Source: Saltatorellus ferox (lineage in GTDB: Bacteria; Planctomycetota; UBA1135; GCA-002686595). From it: DNA of 64,000 bases. Of the stretch, positions 7,867 to 16,765 are shown one piece after another. The notes below the pieces were generated by a model. It saw only the letters and a program-made list of their open reading frames with translations, did not search any database and was not told the DNA's origin. Every line of letters starts with the position of its first letter. Position 1 is the stretch's first letter. The position numbers were made by a program, and so were the translations under genes. The stretch lies in the NCBI GenBank assembly GCA_007751475.1, contig CP036434.1:4903524-4967523 (forward strand), written 5' to 3'.

Positions 7867-9062
7867 CAGCGGCTCCCGGCGCCGCTTTGGGCGCCCGTGT
7901 TCGAGGTGGCGGAGGGGGAAGACGCGCTCGTGTAGGCCTCGCGAAGCATGTCGGAGTAGCGCGGAACGTCGAGACCGGGACGCTTCAAGCCGTCAGCGGA
8001 AAGGGAGAGGCGACGGATGCTCGAATCCTGGAGCCACTCGAGGACGCCGGAGAGCTCAGGGCTCGGTCCTTCGAGGTCGCCCTGCATTTCCACGAGGCTC
8101 TGGAAGGCGTCGAGGATGCCCTGGGTGCGAGCGCTGCGGGCGTAGCCCGAGAGGAGCTGCTCCAGGGACATGAGGTCCATGCTCATCTGCAGCCGGACCT
8201 TGTCGAGCGCGCCGAACATCTTGCCGACGAGCAGGTCGGAGTTGACCTCGAGCTCGGCCGTGTCGATCAGCGTCGCGCCGTTGCGCTCGGCCGCTCGAAC
8301 GAGCTGGAGTCGTTTCTTGGCCAGGTCCAGTCCGTTCTGCTGGGCTTGATAGCGCGCGAGGAGCTGGTCGAGCTGGGCGCGCGTCTCCCTCGGCATCTTC
8401 GGCGTGGGCCGGAAGGTGCGCTTGTCGAACTGGTCGGCGGGCAAACCATCGACGAAGCGTTTGATCGCCTGCTGGGCTTCGTCCAGGGTGGCCACGCTGG
8501 TCTTCAGCGCGGCGTCGTTTTGTTCCAGCGTGCCGAAAAGGATCGCGAGGTCCTCGGGGCGCACGGAGGCCGCCATCTGATTCGCGTAGTAGCTGATGCG
8601 ATAGCGCTGAGACTCCAGAAAGTCGACGAGCTCGACCTGCTTGCCGAGCACGCCGTCGACGTAACCGGTGATGGCGCTGAGGATCGGCTCCTCGTTGAAG
8701 TTGTTCTCGGGCGAGGCGCTCGCGCGAAGATCGGCCAGGATCTGGGCGGTCTCCTGGGCGACGGCGCGCCCTTCGCTGATTTCCGCGCGGTAGGAGCCTA
8801 GCTTGTCCTTGAACGACTGGAACTCGGCGATCGCGTCCGCGATGTCGAGCTCTTTGATGGTGACAGGCACCTCGTCGCCGCCCTGGGAATTGCGCTGGGC
8901 CGCTCGCTGGTTGGGCGACTGAGCCCCTGCCAGTGAAGGAGGCGCTGCGAGTGAAGGAGGCGCTGCGAGTGAAGGAGGCGCTGCCAGCCCGAGCGCGACC
9001 AGGATCGCGAACGTGAAGGTCAAACTGGTGATCTGTTGAATGTGACGCATGGGAAACCTCAT
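7866..9062 (-). CDS. Exported helical protein with repeat in signal peptide
   Basis: 398 residues, or 394 if the second ATG at 9050 is used. The N-terminus is a signal peptide whose hydrophobic part ends in three copies of the six-residue unit APPSLA, encoded by three tandem 18-bp repeats at 8932-8985. The mature part is almost entirely helical (AEFQSFKDKLGSYRAEISEGRAV; LDEAQQAIKRFVDGLP; QLDQLLARYQAQQNGLDLAKKRL) and may form a periplasmic coiled-coil rod. It is the first gene of the minus-strand ExbB/ExbD/TonB-like cluster and overlaps the next gene by one base. No family recognised. Confidence 0.72.
   Translation of the reverse strand: MRFPMRHIQQITSLTFTFAILVALGLAAPPSLAAPPSLAAPPSLAGAQSPNQRAAQRNSQGGDEVPVTIKELDIADAIAEFQSFKDKLGSYRAEISEGRAVAQETAQILADLRASASPENNFNEEPILSAITGYVDGVLGKQVELVDFLESQRYRISYYANQMAASVRPEDLAILFGTLEQNDAALKTSVATLDEAQQAIKRFVDGLPADQFDKRTFRPTPKMPRETRAQLDQLLARYQAQQNGLDLAKKRLQLVRAAERNGATLIDTAELEVNSDLLVGKMFGALDKVRLQMSMDLMSLEQLLSGYARSARTQGILDAFQSLVEMQGDLEGPSPELSGVLEWLQDSSIRRLSLSADGLKRPGLDVPRYSDMLREAYTSASSPSATSNTGAQSGAGSR
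8932..8985. repeat. Three tandem 18-bp repeats within a signal peptide
   Basis: The unit AGTGAAGGAGGCGCTGCG occurs three times head-to-tail; the third copy differs in its last base. On the coding (minus) strand each unit encodes six residues, APPSLA. Because the unit is a multiple of three, gain or loss of copies would change only the length of the signal-peptide region of the exported protein encoded at 7866..9062. Confidence 0.95.
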
Positions 9063-9193
9063 AGGGTGTCCCCGGCCTTACGCAACTCCCTTGCCAGGCC
9101 TGAGAGAAGGCTCCCTGGAGGATCTTCTGCGAGCCTGCTCTCCAGGAGAGTCACGGAGTGCGCCGCGACTGTCACCTGGAGAGGTCACCGAAC

Positions 9194-10252
9194 TCAGGCA
9201 GACTTCCGTCCGAGGAGCCGCGTCAGAAACACTCCCAGAACAAAGAGCCCCAGCGCGCTGGCAATATGTCGCCCCGTCGGGTCGAAGCGTCGCAGCTCCA
9301 GGCTCGCGGTCTTCATCTCGCCCTTCGACTTACCGCGCCACGTCTGAACGTGCTGCTCCAGCTCTGTCTCGCTGAGCGCGCTCGCCGCGGCCGCGATCTC
9401 GGCGACGCTTCGATCCTTGAGGACGACCGCTTCGATCGCCTTACGCGTGGGCCGGTGCGAGAGTTCGGGATGGACGGCTTCACGGAACGGATAGAGGCCG
9501 AGCACGGAGCCGACGAGCAAGCCGAGCAGGGCTCCGTGGGACGGCCCCGAGAAACGCGTCAGGACCGCCTTCAAGACGTTGGAGAGAAGCGCGATGCCGA
9601 TGGCCGCGCCCAGCACGACCGGTCCGATGATCCTGAGCGACTCCATGGGCGCCTCCCGCACTTCGGAGATCGACAGCGCGCCGATCACGGTGTCGTACAT
9701 GCCGAGGATCAGGAGCACGTAGCTGCCGCTGATACCGGGGAGGATCATGCTGCTCGCGCCGGCTGCGCCGACGCCGATCAGGGTCGGCATGTCCGTGCCC
9801 AGCTGGGTCTTACCGGACTGGAAGGCAAACCAGACCATCACGCCGAGCCCGGCGGCGAAGGCGAGGATCCCCGAGATGCGCACGGGCTTCATACGCTGCA
9901 GGAGTTCGGGCGCGCCCCCGAGCGTCATGCCGATGAAGAGGGCGTACATGGCCCAGCGGTGCTCGGAGACGAGGCGAACGGCCACACCGGAAAGAAGGAG
10001 CACGGCCGACGCGAGCCCGATCCCCAGCGCCAGGAGGAACAGGAGGGTCTCGCGGCGGAGCTTCAGCCGCGTGACGTCCGCGATCGCACCGATGAAGCGA
10101 TCATAGAGGCCAATCGCGAGGATCATGGTGCCGCCGCTGATCCCCGGGACGAGGTTGGCGAGGCCCATGAGGACTCCGCCGATAAAGGCCCGGACGGGGC
10201 TCGCCGGAGCGTTCACGCTGGCGTCGCCAGGGGAGCTGGGGGTCGGTTTCAT
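9194..10252 (-). CDS. popT: DUF368 family polyprenyl-phosphate translocase
   Basis: 352 residues from the ATG at 10252, chosen because the membrane-protein part starts soon after (SPVRAFIGGVLMGLANLVPG); an upstream in-frame ATG at 10384 would add 44 unlikely residues. Two copies of the DUF368 signature are present: LANLVPGISGGTMILAIGLY and SSMILPGISGSYVLLILGMY, each in a re-entrant/helix region, with about nine membrane segments overall. DUF368 proteins (PopT) return undecaprenyl phosphate across the inner membrane for reuse in envelope polymer synthesis. A soluble insertion (about 265-320) precedes the last helix. It stands alone on the minus strand, 131 bp after the ExbB/D cluster's first gene, and is divergent from 10630..11817. 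Confidence 0.85.
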   Translation of the reverse strand: MKPTPSSPGDASVNAPASPVRAFIGGVLMGLANLVPGISGGTMILAIGLYDRFIGAIADVTRLKLRRETLLFLLALGIGLASAVLLLSGVAVRLVSEHRWAMYALFIGMTLGGAPELLQRMKPVRISGILAFAAGLGVMVWFAFQSGKTQLGTDMPTLIGVGAAGASSMILPGISGSYVLLILGMYDTVIGALSISEVREAPMESLRIIGPVVLGAAIGIALLSNVLKAVLTRFSGPSHGALLGLLVGSVLGLYPFREAVHPELSHRPTRKAIEAVVLKDRSVAEIAAAASALSETELEQHVQTWRGKSKGEMKTASLELRRFDPTGRHIASALGLFVLGVFLTRLLGRKSA

Positions 10253-10629
10253 GGCAGCAGAGCTGGGAGAATGGGCTCGGAAGAGTCCCGATGAGAGACA
10301 CTCCCAGGGAGCGTCGCATGCAGAACGATCGACGACCATGCTGTCCTGGCGCATCAGAATCGAGGACTTCTCGGCCCGGATCACGATTCCGGGATCGGTG
10401 TTTCGAAAGGGTGACGATCCCGAGAGCTCGACGCGGTTTCACGGGCGCTTGATCTTTACAAACGAGGAGAGCCCTATAGTGCTCGCGTCAAAAGCCGCTG
10501 AGCGCCCTGAACGCTCCTCGGCGAGGGCTGCCCGATACGAGCGGCCAGCCCAGGGCGATCTCTTCTCCTCCAGCTCGAGTTTCGAGCCACCTGCTTTCCT
10601 CCTCTTCCTTTCGAGGCCACAGCAACCCC
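10253..10629. promoter_or_regulatory. Divergent intergenic region with promoter-like sequence
   Basis: This 377-bp gap separates the DUF368 gene from a divergent secreted-protein gene and holds no convincing ORF. A TATAGT hexamer at 10475-10480 lies downstream of TTGATC at 10449-10454; the 20-bp spacing is longer than ideal for a sigma-70 promoter. The short purine/pyrimidine-rich tract before 10630 is the probable 5' leader. Promoter identity is only suggestive. Confidence 0.25.
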
Positions 10630-11817
10630 ATGAAGCTTTCCAAGACTTTCCTTCCGGTCGCGAGCGCACTCTTCGTCGCTTCCGCCGCCAATGCCCAGGT
10701 CATGACCGAGGTTTGCGTCAGCACCTCGGGGGTCGACCGGGAGTTCGTCGAGATCCTCGGCACCCCCGGCCAGTCCACGGACGGGCTGATGCTCCTCGTC
10801 GTCGAAGGTGACCCCGGTGGTTCCACGGGCGGCGCCGGCAACCTGGATCAGGCGTACGACCTCTCGGGCAACTTCTTCGGCGCCACCGACACCTACTTCG
10901 TCGTGGGTAGCGCGGAAGCGGACGCGGCGTTCGGCACCGGCGTGATCGACTTCTTGCCCGCCGGCGACAACCTCTTCGAAAACTCGAGCCTCACGCTCTA
11001 CCTCGTCAACGTGCCCGACGCGACCCTTCGCAGCGACATCACCACCATCTGGAATGGCACGGACATCACGGATCCGGTGGGCTCGATGACCACGACGCGC
11101 ATCGCCACCGACCCGGGCGTGACCATCCTCGACGCCGTGGGGATCTGGGACGGCGACGTCGGCGACCTCTTCTTCGACAACGCTCCGGTCTTCGGCCCGG
11201 ACGGCAACTTCCTGCCCCCCGGCGTCTTCCGCAACGGCGGCTGCCCGGGTGACTGGTGCACCGATTTCTTCCTGAACTTCGGTTCCGTCGCTGCCGCCGG
11301 GATCTACGTCGACGAGACTCCGGGCGCCGTCAACCCGACGACGACCTGCGGTACGCAGGGCTCCGCTGGCACCTGCGGCGGCTTCGGCGGCCTCGGCGTC
11401 AACTACTGCATGGCCAACGCCAACAGCACCGGCGTCGCCGGCGCACTCGGCGCCGTCGGCAGCACGACGGTCGCGACCAACGACGTCACGCTCACCGCTT
11501 CCAGCCTTCCGACGACCGCCTTCGGCTTCTTCATCGTCAGCCGAGACCAGGGCTTCGCGATGAACCCCGGCGGCAGCTCGGGCAACCTCTGCCTCTCGGG
11601 CTCCGTGGGACGCTACGTCGGTCCGGGCCAGATCAAGAACTCCGGCGTGACGGGCATGTTCTCCCTGACCATCGACCTCAGCGCGATCCCGAGCCCGACG
11701 GGCCCGGTCGCGACGATCGCGGGCGACACCTGGAACTTCCAGACCTGGTTCCGCGACTCGGTTGGCGGTTCGGCCACGTCGAACTTCACCCAGGGTCTCT
11801 CGATCACCTTCCAGTGA
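10630..11817 (+). CDS. Secreted protein with lineage-type C-terminal domain
   Basis: 395 residues. Signal peptide MKLSKTFLPVASALFVASAANA, mature N-terminus about QVMTEV. Residues about 25-250 form a beta-rich domain with EVCVSTSGVDREFVEILG and DTYFVVGSAEADAAFGTG, resembling lamin-tail (LTD)-type domains that start with an event about a thing 'EFVEI'; this resemblance is weak. Residues 258-395 are a separate module starting NYCMANANSTG and ending TSNFTQGLSITFQ, which recurs in 11999..13291 and, diverged, in 35823..37253. The module probably serves export, anchoring or surface display. A strong terminator follows at 11901-11944. Exact function unknown. Confidence 0.8.
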   Translation: MKLSKTFLPVASALFVASAANAQVMTEVCVSTSGVDREFVEILGTPGQSTDGLMLLVVEGDPGGSTGGAGNLDQAYDLSGNFFGATDTYFVVGSAEADAAFGTGVIDFLPAGDNLFENSSLTLYLVNVPDATLRSDITTIWNGTDITDPVGSMTTTRIATDPGVTILDAVGIWDGDVGDLFFDNAPVFGPDGNFLPPGVFRNGGCPGDWCTDFFLNFGSVAAAGIYVDETPGAVNPTTTCGTQGSAGTCGGFGGLGVNYCMANANSTGVAGALGAVGSTTVATNDVTLTASSLPTTAFGFFIVSRDQGFAMNPGGSSGNLCLSGSVGRYVGPGQIKNSGVTGMFSLTIDLSAIPSPTGPVATIAGDTWNFQTWFRDSVGGSATSNFTQGLSITFQ

Positions 11818-11900
11818 TCGATTCGCCGCGCGGGATCGGAGTTCGATCCGGCGGCACCCACCCATAGGCCCTTGGCTATCCTTTAGTCAGGGCCCTCTAC

Positions 11901-11944
11901 CGACGCGGGGCCATCCAGATCAGGAAGGCCCCGCGTCGTCTTTT
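11901..11944 (+). terminator. Rho-independent terminator
   Basis: A perfect 12-bp stem, CGACGCGGGGCC (11901-11912) with GGCCCCGCGTCG (11927-11938), a 14-base loop, then TCTTTT. It sits 84 bp after the stop of the secreted-protein gene and 55 bp before the endonuclease start. Confidence 0.85.
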
Positions 11945-11998
11945 GCCGCCCCTCTGCTGCTCCACATCATCGCACTCTCCGTCCCCGGCCCAGCTCCC

Positions 11999-13291
11999 AT
12001 GCGCATCGCTCACCTCACTGGATTCACCGCCATCGGCCTGGCCTGCGCGCTCCCCGCCGACCCCCCGCTCGGCTACTACGACACGGTGGACACCTCGTCC
12101 CAGGCCACCCTGCGCGCGACGCTCCACGCGGTGATCGACGACCACACGCGCTTCCCCTACACGAGCAGCGCCACCGACACCTGGAACGTCCTGGAGGCGG
12201 CCCAGGAGGACCCGAGCAACGCAGCCCGGATCATCGACATCTACCGCAACGCGAGCTACGCCAAGGTCAGCGGCGGCAACACCAACTACGAGCGGGAGCA
12301 CAGCTGGCCGAAGTCCTACGGCTTCCCCGACGACGACGGCAGCAACATGCCCTACACCGATTGCCACCTGCTGTTCCTCTGCAACGGCACCTACAACGGC
12401 AACCGAAGCAACAAGCCCTTCGCCTACTGCGGCGGCGGCTGCACGGAGCTGCCCACGGACCTCAACAACGGCGTCGGCGGCGGCACCGGCACCTACCCCG
12501 GGAACTCGAACTGGACGACGTCCGGGATCTTCGAGGTCAGCCCCTTCCGCCGCGGCGACATCGCCCGCGCGATGCTGTACGCGGACGTGCGCTACGAGGG
12601 CGGTAGCCACGGCGTCACCGGAGTGATGGAGCCCGACCTGATCCTCACGGACAATCTCGGCCTCATCGCTGGCTCGAACACGGGCCAGAACGAATCGTTC
12701 GGCTACATGGGTCGCCTTTCGGTTCTCCTCGAGTGGCACGCCGCGGACCCCGTCGACGACTTCGAGCGCGATCGCAACGATGTCGTCGGCGCTTTCCAGG
12801 GCAACCGCAATCCGTTCGTCGATCACCCCGAATGGGTGAACTGCCTCTTCCTCGGGATGTGCGAGCCGGGCGAGGTCTATTGCTCCCCCGCCGTGCCGAA
12901 TTCGACCGGCATGCCGGGGACGATCGAAGGCCGTGGCAGCGTATCGATCGCCTCCAACGATCTGCGCCTCATCGCCTCCCAGCTTCCGCTGAACTCCGCC
13001 GGGTACTTCATCGCCAGCCAGACCTCGGGCTTCGTCGCGCAGCCGAGCGGATCGATCGGCAACCTCTGCGTCGCCGGCAGCATCGGCCGGGTGGTCGGCG
13101 GCCAGATCCTGAACTCGGGCTTCTTCGGCGGGTTCGCCACGGCGGTCGACGCGAACGCGCTGCCGCAGCCGACGGGTCCGGTCGCGGCCCTCACGGGCCA
13201 GACCTGGCACTTCCAGGCCTGGTACCGCGACGCCGTGGGCGGCCAGCCGACGAGCAACTTCACGGAAGGCTGGCGCGTGACCTGGCAGTAG
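11999..13291 (+). CDS. Secreted endonuclease I with C-terminal sorting-like domain
   Basis: 430 residues from the ATG at 11999; a longer in-frame start at 11762 would read through the terminator at 11901-11944 and is rejected. A short signal-like N-terminus (RIAHLTGFTAIGLACAL) leads to an endonuclease I (EndA/NucM, Endonuclease_1 family) domain, about residues 20-285: YYDTVDTSSQATLRATLHAVI, the active-site motif EREHSWPKSYG with catalytic His, and the metal/asparagine region NRSNKPF and DIARAMLYADVRYEG. These enzymes cleave single- and double-stranded DNA nonspecifically outside the cytoplasm, for nutrition or competition. Residues about 294-430 are the same C-terminal module as in the preceding gene, starting YCSPAVPNSTG and ending TSNFTEGWRVTWQ. 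DNA scavenging is the likely role. Confidence 0.87.
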   Translation: MRIAHLTGFTAIGLACALPADPPLGYYDTVDTSSQATLRATLHAVIDDHTRFPYTSSATDTWNVLEAAQEDPSNAARIIDIYRNASYAKVSGGNTNYEREHSWPKSYGFPDDDGSNMPYTDCHLLFLCNGTYNGNRSNKPFAYCGGGCTELPTDLNNGVGGGTGTYPGNSNWTTSGIFEVSPFRRGDIARAMLYADVRYEGGSHGVTGVMEPDLILTDNLGLIAGSNTGQNESFGYMGRLSVLLEWHAADPVDDFERDRNDVVGAFQGNRNPFVDHPEWVNCLFLGMCEPGEVYCSPAVPNSTGMPGTIEGRGSVSIASNDLRLIASQLPLNSAGYFIASQTSGFVAQPSGSIGNLCVAGSIGRVVGGQILNSGFFGGFATAVDANALPQPTGPVAALTGQTWHFQAWYRDAVGGQPTSNFTEGWRVTWQ

Positions 13292-13383
13292 GCGCTGCTG
13301 CGCGGTCGCCCGCGCCGCCTCCCGGCGTTTTTGGCGGCATTTGGGTCTGGCTCCCGAGGAGACAGGACGTAGCCTCACAGGCC

Positions 13384-16101
13384 ATGTCTCGTCTCTTCCT
13401 CTTCGACGGCACCGCCGTCGCGTACAGGTCGCACTTCGCGATGATGCGCTCCGGCCTCTCCACGGCCGACGGGCGCCCCACCGGCGCCGTCTACGGCTTC
13501 ACGATGGCGCTCCGGCGCATCCTCAGGGAGGAGAAGCCCGACCTCGTCGCCGTGGCGCTGGACGCCAAGGGCCCGACGTTCCGCCACGAGAAGTTCGCCG
13601 AGTACAAGGCGACCCGCGAGCGCGCTCCCGAGGAGATGATCCAGCAGCTCGAGGACATCCGCGAGGTCATCAAGGCCCACGGGATCCCGCTCTTCGAGAT
13701 CCCCGGGTACGAGGCCGACGACGTGATCGGCACGCTGGCAACCCGCGCCGCCGAGGCGGGCCATGAGGTCCGCATCGTCACGGGCGACAAGGACATGATG
13801 CAGCTCGTCTCCGAACACGTGAAGCTGCACAACATCTTCAAGCCAGGGGTCGATCTCGTGATCGAGGGGCCCGCCGAGGTCGAGGCCAAGTTCGGCACCA
13901 CGCCTGACCACGTGATCGACGTGCTCGCCATCATGGGCGACACGTCCGACAACATCCCCGGGGTCAAGGGCATCGGCGAGAAGGGCGCGCAGAAGCTGAT
14001 CCAGGAGTTCGGCTCGGTGCCCGCGCTGCTGGAGCGGCTCGACGAGGTCAAAGGCAAGACCAAGGAGAAACTCGAGGCCGATCGCGCGATGCTCGAGCTC
14101 TCCCTCGAACTCGTCACGATCGACACGGACGTCCCGCTGGATCCGGGCTTCGAGTCGATTCACCCCGCGACCCCCGACGTGAACGCGCTCCGCGATCTCT
14201 TCCAGGGCCTCGACTTCCGGAGCCTCATGGACGAGGTCGCCGCGAGCGTCGATTCCGACGGTCCAGGCGAGCGTGAAGACGTGATCGTCGAGACGAGGGA
14301 AGCCCTGGAAACGATGATCGCAGAACTCACCGAGGCGGGCACCTTCGCATGGGATACGGAGACCACGGGGCTGAAGTCCCTGGAGGTCGACCTCGTCGGC
14401 ATGTCGTTCTGCGCCGAGGGCGGACGCGCGTTCTACGTGCCCTTCAACACGAAGGAGCCGATCCTGGAAGGCGGCACGGCGGCGCTCCTCGACGCGCTCC
14501 GTCCGCTGATGACCGACCCGGAACTCTACCGGATCGGCCAGAACGAAAAGTACGACGCCCTCGTCATGGGCGCCCACGGCATTTTCGTACCTCCGCCCTA
14601 CTTCGACACCATGGTCGCGTCGTTCACGATCCACGGATCGGCGCGGCGCCACAACCTCGACGACATGGCGCTCGTCGAACTCGGGATGACGAAGATCCCG
14701 ACGAGCCAGCTGCTCGGCAAGGGCAAGAACCAGGTGACGATGGCGGAGATCCCGATCGACGAGGTCGCCGAATACGCGTGCGAAGACGCCGACGCCACGT
14801 TCCGGCTCTACGAGCGCTTCTCGAAGGACCTCGAGGAGACGGACAACGAGAAACTCTTCCACGAACTGGAGATGCCGCTCGTGCGCGTGCTCACGAAGAT
14901 GGAGCGGCGCGGCATCCGCCTCGACACGGCGGCCATCAAAGCTCTCGACAAGGAGCTGATGAAGGAGATCGACTCGGCCGAGGAGGACGTGAAGCGCCTC
15001 GCCGGCGAGCCGGGCCTGAAGGTCAACAGCCCGAAGGCCCTCGGCCTCGTGCTGTTCGAGAAGCTCCGGATCCAGGACGAGGCGGGCGTGAAGCGGGTCA
15101 AGAAGACGAAGACCGGCTACTCGACCGACCAGGCGACGCTCAACGAGAACTACGGAGACGTGGAGATCGTGAAGCGCCTCCTGGAGTACCGCGAGGTGAT
15201 GAAGCTGAAGAACACGTACGTCGACGCGCTACCGACGTTCGTGAACCCGAAGACGGGCCGCATCCACTGCTCGTTCAGCCAGACCGTCGCCGCGACGGGG
15301 CGCCTTTCTTCGAGCGATCCGAACCTTCAGAACATCCCGGTGCGCACCGAACGCGGCCGCAAGCTGCGCGCCGCCTTCGTGCCGCGCGAGCCGGACGAGC
15401 ACGGCGAATGGGTGCTGCTCGCAGCCGACTACAGCCAGGTCGAGCTCCGGATCCTCGCGCATCTCTCGGGCGACGAGAAGCTCGCGGAAGCCTTTCGCGA
15501 GGGCCGCGACATTCACGCATCGACAGCGTCGCTCGTCTTCGGCGTCGCGCAGGAGGACGTGGATCGGACGATGCGGAGCCAGGCGAAGGCGATCAACTTC
15601 GGCCTCCTTTACGGCATGGGTCCCCAGCGGCTCGCGCGCGAAACGGGGCTCACTGTCCCCGAGGCCAAGGACTTCATCGAGCGCTACTTCGAGGCCTTCC
15701 CGAAGGTGCGCGGCTGGATCGACGGTGTCCTGGAAGGCGCGCGAGAGACGGGCCACGTGGAGACGCTGATGGGCCGCCGCCGTCCGATGCCGGACGTGAA
15801 CTCGACGAACCAGCGCGTGCGGGCCGCCGCCGAGAACGCCGCGGTGAACACGCCGGTCCAGGGCTCCGCCGCCGACATCATCAAGAAGGCGATGATCGAT
15901 CTTGACCAGCGTCTAGACGCATCGGACCTGCAGGCACAGCTCCTGCTCCAGGTCCACGACGAACTCGTCCTCGAGGTCCCGGTATCGGAGCTGGAAGCGA
16001 CGACGAAAATGGTCAAGGACGCGATGGAGAACGCGGTCGCGCTGGACGTCCCCCTGAACGTGGACTTCGGCCACGGGAAGAACTGGCTGGAAGCGCACTG
16101 A
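13384..16101 (+). CDS. polA: DNA polymerase I
   Basis: 905 residues from the ATG at 13384. Three domains: an N-terminal 5'-3' exonuclease (FLFDGTAVAYRSHFA; GYEADDVIGTLA; VTGDKDMMQLV; MGDTSDNIPGVKGIGEKGA), a 3'-5' proofreading domain that keeps its catalytic acids (WDTETTGLKSLE; YFDTMVAS; YACEDADATFRL), and a family A polymerase domain with motif A DYSQVELRILAHLSGD, motif B RSQAKAINFGLLYG and motif C QVHDELVLEV. It fills gaps during repair and replaces RNA primers of Okazaki fragments. Length is normal for full-length PolA. A monocistronic or short unit is likely; a lipocalin gene starts 52 bp later. Confidence 0.97.
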   Translation: MSRLFLFDGTAVAYRSHFAMMRSGLSTADGRPTGAVYGFTMALRRILREEKPDLVAVALDAKGPTFRHEKFAEYKATRERAPEEMIQQLEDIREVIKAHGIPLFEIPGYEADDVIGTLATRAAEAGHEVRIVTGDKDMMQLVSEHVKLHNIFKPGVDLVIEGPAEVEAKFGTTPDHVIDVLAIMGDTSDNIPGVKGIGEKGAQKLIQEFGSVPALLERLDEVKGKTKEKLEADRAMLELSLELVTIDTDVPLDPGFESIHPATPDVNALRDLFQGLDFRSLMDEVAASVDSDGPGEREDVIVETREALETMIAELTEAGTFAWDTETTGLKSLEVDLVGMSFCAEGGRAFYVPFNTKEPILEGGTAALLDALRPLMTDPELYRIGQNEKYDALVMGAHGIFVPPPYFDTMVASFTIHGSARRHNLDDMALVELGMTKIPTSQLLGKGKNQVTMAEIPIDEVAEYACEDADATFRLYERFSKDLEETDNEKLFHELEMPLVRVLTKMERRGIRLDTAAIKALDKELMKEIDSAEEDVKRLAGEPGLKVNSPKALGLVLFEKLRIQDEAGVKRVKKTKTGYSTDQATLNENYGDVEIVKRLLEYREVMKLKNTYVDALPTFVNPKTGRIHCSFSQTVAATGRLSSSDPNLQNIPVRTERGRKLRAAFVPREPDEHGEWVLLAADYSQVELRILAHLSGDEKLAEAFREGRDIHASTASLVFGVAQEDVDRTMRSQAKAINFGLLYGMGPQRLARETGLTVPEAKDFIERYFEAFPKVRGWIDGVLEGARETGHVETLMGRRRPMPDVNSTNQRVRAAAENAAVNTPVQGSAADIIKKAMIDLDQRLDASDLQAQLLLQVHDELVLEVPVSELEATTKMVKDAMENAVALDVPLNVDFGHGKNWLEAH

Positions 16102-16153
16102 GGAATGGCGGTGACCGATGAATCCGCACGCGGCTCCCGTGCGATTCACGGGT

Positions 16154-16765
16154 ATGCGTCAGTCAGCCATACTCACCGCTCTATCGGGCTCCTTCCTCGC
16201 CACCATGTCGCTGCTGGGCACGGGCTGTGCGCCCCTCAAGCCCCTGGCGACGGTCCCCCACGTCGACGTCGACCGCTTCATGGGCGACTGGTACGTTCAG
16301 GGTCACGTGCCCACGGGCTCCGAGGACGACGCCTACAACGCCGTCGAGTCCTACGCCCGTGACGGGGACTCAAACAAGATCCTCACGACTTACGTCTTCC
16401 GCGAGGGCGCCTTCGACGCGGACTTCGAAACGATGGAGCCGACGGGCTTCGTCGAGAACGAGGAGACCGGCGCCACGTGGGGCATGCGCTTCATCTGGCC
16501 GTTCCGGGCCGAGTACCTGATCGCGTACCTCGACGACGCGTACACGGAGACGATCGTCGCCCGGCGCAAGCGCGACTACGCGTGGATCATGACGCGCGAG
16601 GCGCAGATCTCGGACGAGCGCTTTGACGAACTCGTTGGCCGCCTGACAGGCATGGGCTACGATCCGATGAAGGTCCGGCGTGTGCCGCAGCGCTGGCCCG
16701 ACGCGGAACATCCCGTCAGCAAGGCGGGCGGTGACATGGCGCGCTGGACGCGCGAGCAAGAATGA
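16154..16765 (+). CDS. blc: Lipocalin family lipoprotein (Blc-like)
   Basis: 203 residues. ATG at 16154 chosen because MRQSAILTALSGSFLATMSL precedes a lipobox GTGC; a start at 16118 would add 12 residues ahead of the signal. The body is a bacterial lipocalin: VDVDRFMGDWYVQGHVP contains the G-x-W lipocalin signature, then TYVFREGAFDADFETMEPTGFV, WGMRFIWPFRAEYLIAYLDD and RDYAWIMTREAQISDE. Members such as Blc bind fatty acids or lysophospholipids at the outer membrane and help in membrane maintenance. Its stop overlaps the start of the carbinolamine dehydratase gene by 4 bp, so the two are probably translated together, although no biochemical link is known. Confidence 0.85.
   Translation: MRQSAILTALSGSFLATMSLLGTGCAPLKPLATVPHVDVDRFMGDWYVQGHVPTGSEDDAYNAVESYARDGDSNKILTTYVFREGAFDADFETMEPTGFVENEETGATWGMRFIWPFRAEYLIAYLDDAYTETIVARRKRDYAWIMTREAQISDERFDELVGRLTGMGYDPMKVRRVPQRWPDAEHPVSKAGGDMARWTREQE

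Noticed and set aside
11762..11998. Upstream extension of the endonuclease gene to an ATG at 11762.
   Set aside because: The extension would start inside the preceding gene and cross a strong terminator at 11901-11944; the signal-like sequence starts at 11999.
13310..13340. Short CGCC/GGCG stem with TTTTT after the endonuclease gene, a possible terminator.
   Set aside because: The stem is only four base pairs, too weak to list as a terminator.
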